The notes beneath the pieces are model-generated. The model ran no database searches, was not told the origin of the DNA, and saw only the letters and a program-made list of their open reading frames with translations. From Tabrizicola fusiformis (GTDB lineage: Bacteria > Pseudomonadota > Alphaproteobacteria > Rhodobacterales > Rhodobacteraceae), in the NCBI RefSeq assembly GCF_013328815.1, contig NZ_JABUHN010000006.1:124001-188000 (forward strand): a stretch of 64,000 bases of DNA, in the 5' to 3' direction. A program made the translations under genes and the position numbers. Positions 61,939 to 64,000 of this stretch are shown in pieces; the stretch's first letter is position 1, and the number at the start of each line of letters is the position of its first letter.

Positions 61939-62828
61939 GCCTTGGGGGTGTCCTCGCCGGTTTCGTCGTCTTCGTCCCAAAGGCCCTCGGCCCGCAGTTC
62001 CGCCTCGCGCTTTTTCTCGATGCGCCGGATCAGGAAGATCGAGATTTCATACAAGGGATAGACGGCGGCGAAGAGGATGAGCTGGCTCATGAAATCGGGC
62101 GGGGTCACGATGGCGGCCACGATCAGGATGATCACGATGGCATAACGCCGGGTCGCGGCCAGCCCCTTGGACGACACCAGCCCCGCCTTGCCCATCAGCG
62201 TCAGCAGCACCGGAAGCTGGAAGCACATCCCGAAGGCCACGATCAGCTTGAGCGAGATGTCCAGCGTCTCGTTCACCTTGCCTTGGAAGACGAACTCTAT
62301 GCCCTTGTGGCTGGCCGCAGGCAGGGCAGACCCTTCGCCCAGATCGGGCACCAGCGCCGACAGGATCGAGGTGGCATCGGCAAAGCCCAGAAAGAACGTC
62401 ATCGCCATCGGCGTGACGATGTACTGCGAAAACGCCGCCCCGGCGATGAACAACAGCGGCGAGGCAATCAGAAAGGGCAGAAAGGCCGATTTTTCGGATT
62501 TGTAGAGCCCCGGCGCAATGAAACGCCAAAGCTGATAGCCGATCACCGGGAAGGCCAACGCGAAACCGCCCACCATGGAAATCCGCACGAGGGTAAAGAA
62601 ATACTCTTGCGGGGCGGTATATTGCATCACCGGATTGGGGTTGCCGAGGCCGCGCATCGCCTCTTCGATCGGCTGCAACATGAAGTCGAGGATCGGTTCG
62701 GCCACCACGAAGGCCACGCAGATGCCCACGATATAGGCGACCACGGCCCAGATCAGCCGGTTGCGCAGCTCGATCAGATGCTCGATCAGCGGCGCGGCGC
62801 TGGCGTCGATGTCGTCGGACTTGCTCAT
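61935..62828 (-). CDS. tatC: Sec-independent protein translocase TatC
   Basis: Receptor subunit of the twin-arginine translocase. 297 residues with six helices: LIEHLIELRNRLIWAVVAYIVG (conserved start), QEYFFTLVRISMVGGFALAFPVIGYQLWRFIAPGL, FFLGFADA, FGMCFQLPVLLTLMGKAGLV and DFMSQLILFAAVYPLYEISI. It has a hydrophilic C-terminal tail. Coupled by 4 nt to tatB. Confidence 0.96.
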   Translation of the reverse strand: MSKSDDIDASAAPLIEHLIELRNRLIWAVVAYIVGICVAFVVAEPILDFMLQPIEEAMRGLGNPNPVMQYTAPQEYFFTLVRISMVGGFALAFPVIGYQLWRFIAPGLYKSEKSAFLPFLIASPLLFIAGAAFSQYIVTPMAMTFFLGFADATSILSALVPDLGEGSALPAASHKGIEFVFQGKVNETLDISLKLIVAFGMCFQLPVLLTLMGKAGLVSSKGLAATRRYAIVIILIVAAIVTPPDFMSQLILFAAVYPLYEISIFLIRRIEKKREAELRAEGLWDEDDETGEDTPKA

Positions 62829-63460
62829 TGCTCGGCGGCCTTCTTCTTGCGGGCAGGCTTGGCGGCGGGCGCCGGCACCTCGGCCTCCGCTGGGGCAATC
62901 GCGGGCTTCTTGCGGCGGGCAGGCTTGGTCGGGGCGGCGGCAGCCGCATCGGCAGCATCCAGCGCCTTCAGCTTGGCGGTGCTTTCCTCAAGGATCGCCT
63001 TGCGCGCCGCCTTGCGGTCATAAAGCGCCTGTGTCTCGGCCCCAACTGCGGCGGCGGGCACCTCGGCCACGGCGGCGGGTGCCGCAGCAACCGGCGGCGG
63101 GCTGGGCGGGATCGAGCCTTCGGGCAGGACCGGCCCCTTGATGGTGCCCGAAGCAGGCGCCACCGTCGGCTTGGCGGCGTTCTTGATCGGATCCCATTTC
63201 TCGAACTTGTCCACCGCATCCTTGACGGCATTCAACCCCATGGCCTTGGGATTGGCGATGGCGTTCAGATCCTTGGCCACATCCTTGACCCCGGCCTCGT
63301 TCGCCGCCTGTTCCATGGCGCGGCTGAATTCGCGCGACATGGCGCGCAGCTTGGCGGTCAGGCGGCCAAGCTGGCGAAACATCTCGGGCAGGTCGCGCGG
63401 GCCGATGACGACAAGCGCCACGATCCCGATGACCAGAAGCTCGGACATACCTAGTTCCAC
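62825..63460 (-). CDS. tatB: Sec-independent protein translocase TatB, GTG start
   Basis: Substrate-receptor partner of TatC. 211 residues: one N-terminal transmembrane helix followed by an amphipathic helix (MSELLVIGIVALVVIGPRDL, PEMFRQLGRLTAKLRAMSREF), then a long Ala/Pro/Lys-rich tail with ARRKKPAIAP and ARKKKAAEQ. The GTG at 63460 with GGAGGG upstream gives ELGMSELL as in relatives; the ATG at 63448 would cut this. Confidence 0.93.
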   Translation of the reverse strand: MELGMSELLVIGIVALVVIGPRDLPEMFRQLGRLTAKLRAMSREFSRAMEQAANEAGVKDVAKDLNAIANPKAMGLNAVKDAVDKFEKWDPIKNAAKPTVAPASGTIKGPVLPEGSIPPSPPPVAAAPAAVAEVPAAAVGAETQALYDRKAARKAILEESTAKLKALDAADAAAAAPTKPARRKKPAIAPAEAEVPAPAAKPARKKKAAEQ

Positions 63461-63491
63461 GGGGCCCTCCGCCGCTGTTCGTCCTGCGGTC

Positions 63492-63704
63492 TCAGACCTT
63501 GTCTTTCTCGGCCGGGGTCACGTCGCGGGCGGCGTCGGCATTGGCGGTTTCGATTTCCTTGGTACCGTCGGACACGCCCTTCTTGAAGGCGGTGATGCCC
63601 TTGCCCACTTCGCCCATCAGGGACGAGACCTTGCCCTTGCCGAACAGGACCAGCACCACGACGGCGATAAGGAGAAGACCCGGAAGACCGATATTGTTGA
63701 GCAT
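63492..63704 (-). CDS. tatA: Sec-independent protein translocase TatA
   Basis: Pore-forming subunit of the Tat system, 70 residues: NIGLPGLLLIAVVVLVLFGK, then the amphipathic helix KVSSLMGEVGKGITAFKKGV. FGKGK after the membrane helix matches TatA. ATG at 63704. First gene of tatABC, followed by DUF815. Confidence 0.95.
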   Translation of the reverse strand: MLNNIGLPGLLLIAVVVLVLFGKGKVSSLMGEVGKGITAFKKGVSDGTKEIETANADAARDVTPAEKDKV

Positions 63705-63811
63705 GTTTCGCACTCCATAAGGCCGCATCCCGCGGCTTGGTGTTGAATTTTCCCAAGGCTAGGCCCGCGCCCCGGCGGGGGGTAGCCCCAATCCACAGCG
63801 GCAGGCGGCAA

Positions 63812-63833
63812 AACTGACAGTAATTTGTCAGTT
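63812..63833. promoter_or_regulatory. Inverted repeat AACTGACA-N6-TGTCAGTT before the YafY-type gene
   Basis: Perfect 8-bp arms, 40-61 bp upstream of the start at 63873. WYL/YafY regulators commonly bind TGACA/TGTCA dyads, so an autoregulatory operator is likely. Confidence 0.6.
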
Positions 63834-63872
63834 GCCCTTGACGCTGGCGGCACGCGGCGCCAGCCTTGGCCC

Positions 63873-64000
63873 ATGCGACGCACCGACCGCCTTTTTGACG
63901 TGATCCAGATCCTGCGCGACGGGCGGCTGCACCGCGCCGGCGACATGGCCGAACGGCTGGGGGTTTCGACCCGGACACTCTGGCGCGACATGGCCACGCT
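63873..64000 (+). CDS. YafY/WYL-type HTH transcriptional regulator (partial)
   Basis: The first 42 codons of a DeoR-like HTH protein: MRRTDRLFDVIQILRDGRLH then RAGDMAERLGVSTRTLWRDM, cut by the window end. The opening and HTH are typical of the YafY group, whose C-terminal WYL domain would lie beyond. ATG at 63873. Confidence 0.85.
   Translation, partial: MRRTDRLFDVIQILRDGRLHRAGDMAERLGVSTRTLWRDMAT

Overview
The window is a high-GC, densely packed chromosomal segment from an alphaproteobacterium of the Rhodobacteraceae/Paracoccaceae (Rhodobacter, Gemmobacter or Tabrizicola-like). The assignment rests on gene content and order: CckA next to recA, the prmC-prfA pair, ppx-rlmE, the argS-SPOR-nagZ-scpA-scpB run, a photo-oxidative-stress lipid cluster, and a split methionine-synthase subunit. 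All 66 complete genes look intact; I see no insertion sequence, prophage, CRISPR array or rRNA operon. It reads as core chromosome plus a few lineage-specific modules.

Layout. 1-7.7 kb, minus strand: DUF4167, prmC, prfA, DUF1499, agmatinase, an omega-aminotransferase (probable putrescine catabolism), a small secreted protein, a class II glutamine amidotransferase and DUF1330. 7.7-12.4 kb: alaS and recA, with a sulfotransferase-like gene divergent from recA. 12.4-16.7 kb: cckA, an RsmB-type RNA methyltransferase and an SDR. 16.8-20.3 kb: ExoD family, a small S74-chaperone-domain protein, guaB and a class I amidotransferase. 20.3-26.7 kb: TehA-like transporter, PhyH dioxygenase, two regulators, glucokinase and a HI0933-type flavoprotein. 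26.85 kb: tRNA-Gln. 27.0-31.6 kb: DUF2177, SDR, FAD oxidase, DUF1365 and a cyclopropane-synthase-like methyltransferase, preceded by three near-identical ECF-sigma-type promoters. 31.6-36.9 kb: aroB and aroK, divergent from a 44-residue membrane peptide, an exported protein, xerD and a CorC-like protein. 37-44.8 kb: HerA-like ATPase, a gap with two candidate small RNAs, IalB-like protein, a KAS-ACP-LpxD trio, an L,D-transpeptidase and a DUF882 peptidase. 45-49.4 kb: rlmE and ppx, divergent from a three-gene methyl-folate operon. 49.4-56 kb: scpB, scpA, nagZ, SPOR, argS, coaD and a CBS protein. 56-61 kb: LysR, mmsA, Crp/Fnr regulator, DUF2892 and a CNNM/CorB protein. 61.1-63.7 kb: DUF815 ATPase and tatC-tatB-tatA. 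At 63.87 kb a YafY-type regulator begins and runs off the end.

How it works together. Several neighbourhoods are coherent units: translation termination (prfA plus its methylase PrmC), polyamine breakdown (agmatinase plus transaminase), membrane-lipid response to singlet oxygen (27-31.6 kb), lipid A acyl supply (KAS-ACP-LpxD), peptidoglycan remodelling (L,D-transpeptidase facing DUF882; NagZ and SPOR), C1/methionine metabolism (47.2-49.4 kb) and Tat export.

Most interesting beyond genes: (1) three TGATCC-N18-TA promoters with exactly the same spacing serving the whole lipid cluster, although no sigma factor is encoded here; (2) a REP-like palindrome whose copies donate the TAG stop codon to two unrelated genes; (3) a 431-bp gap with two consecutive intrinsic terminators and candidate sRNAs, one exposing a CU-rich anti-Shine-Dalgarno loop; (4) shared palindromes upstream of both polyamine genes and of the methyl-folate operon, which look like undescribed operators.
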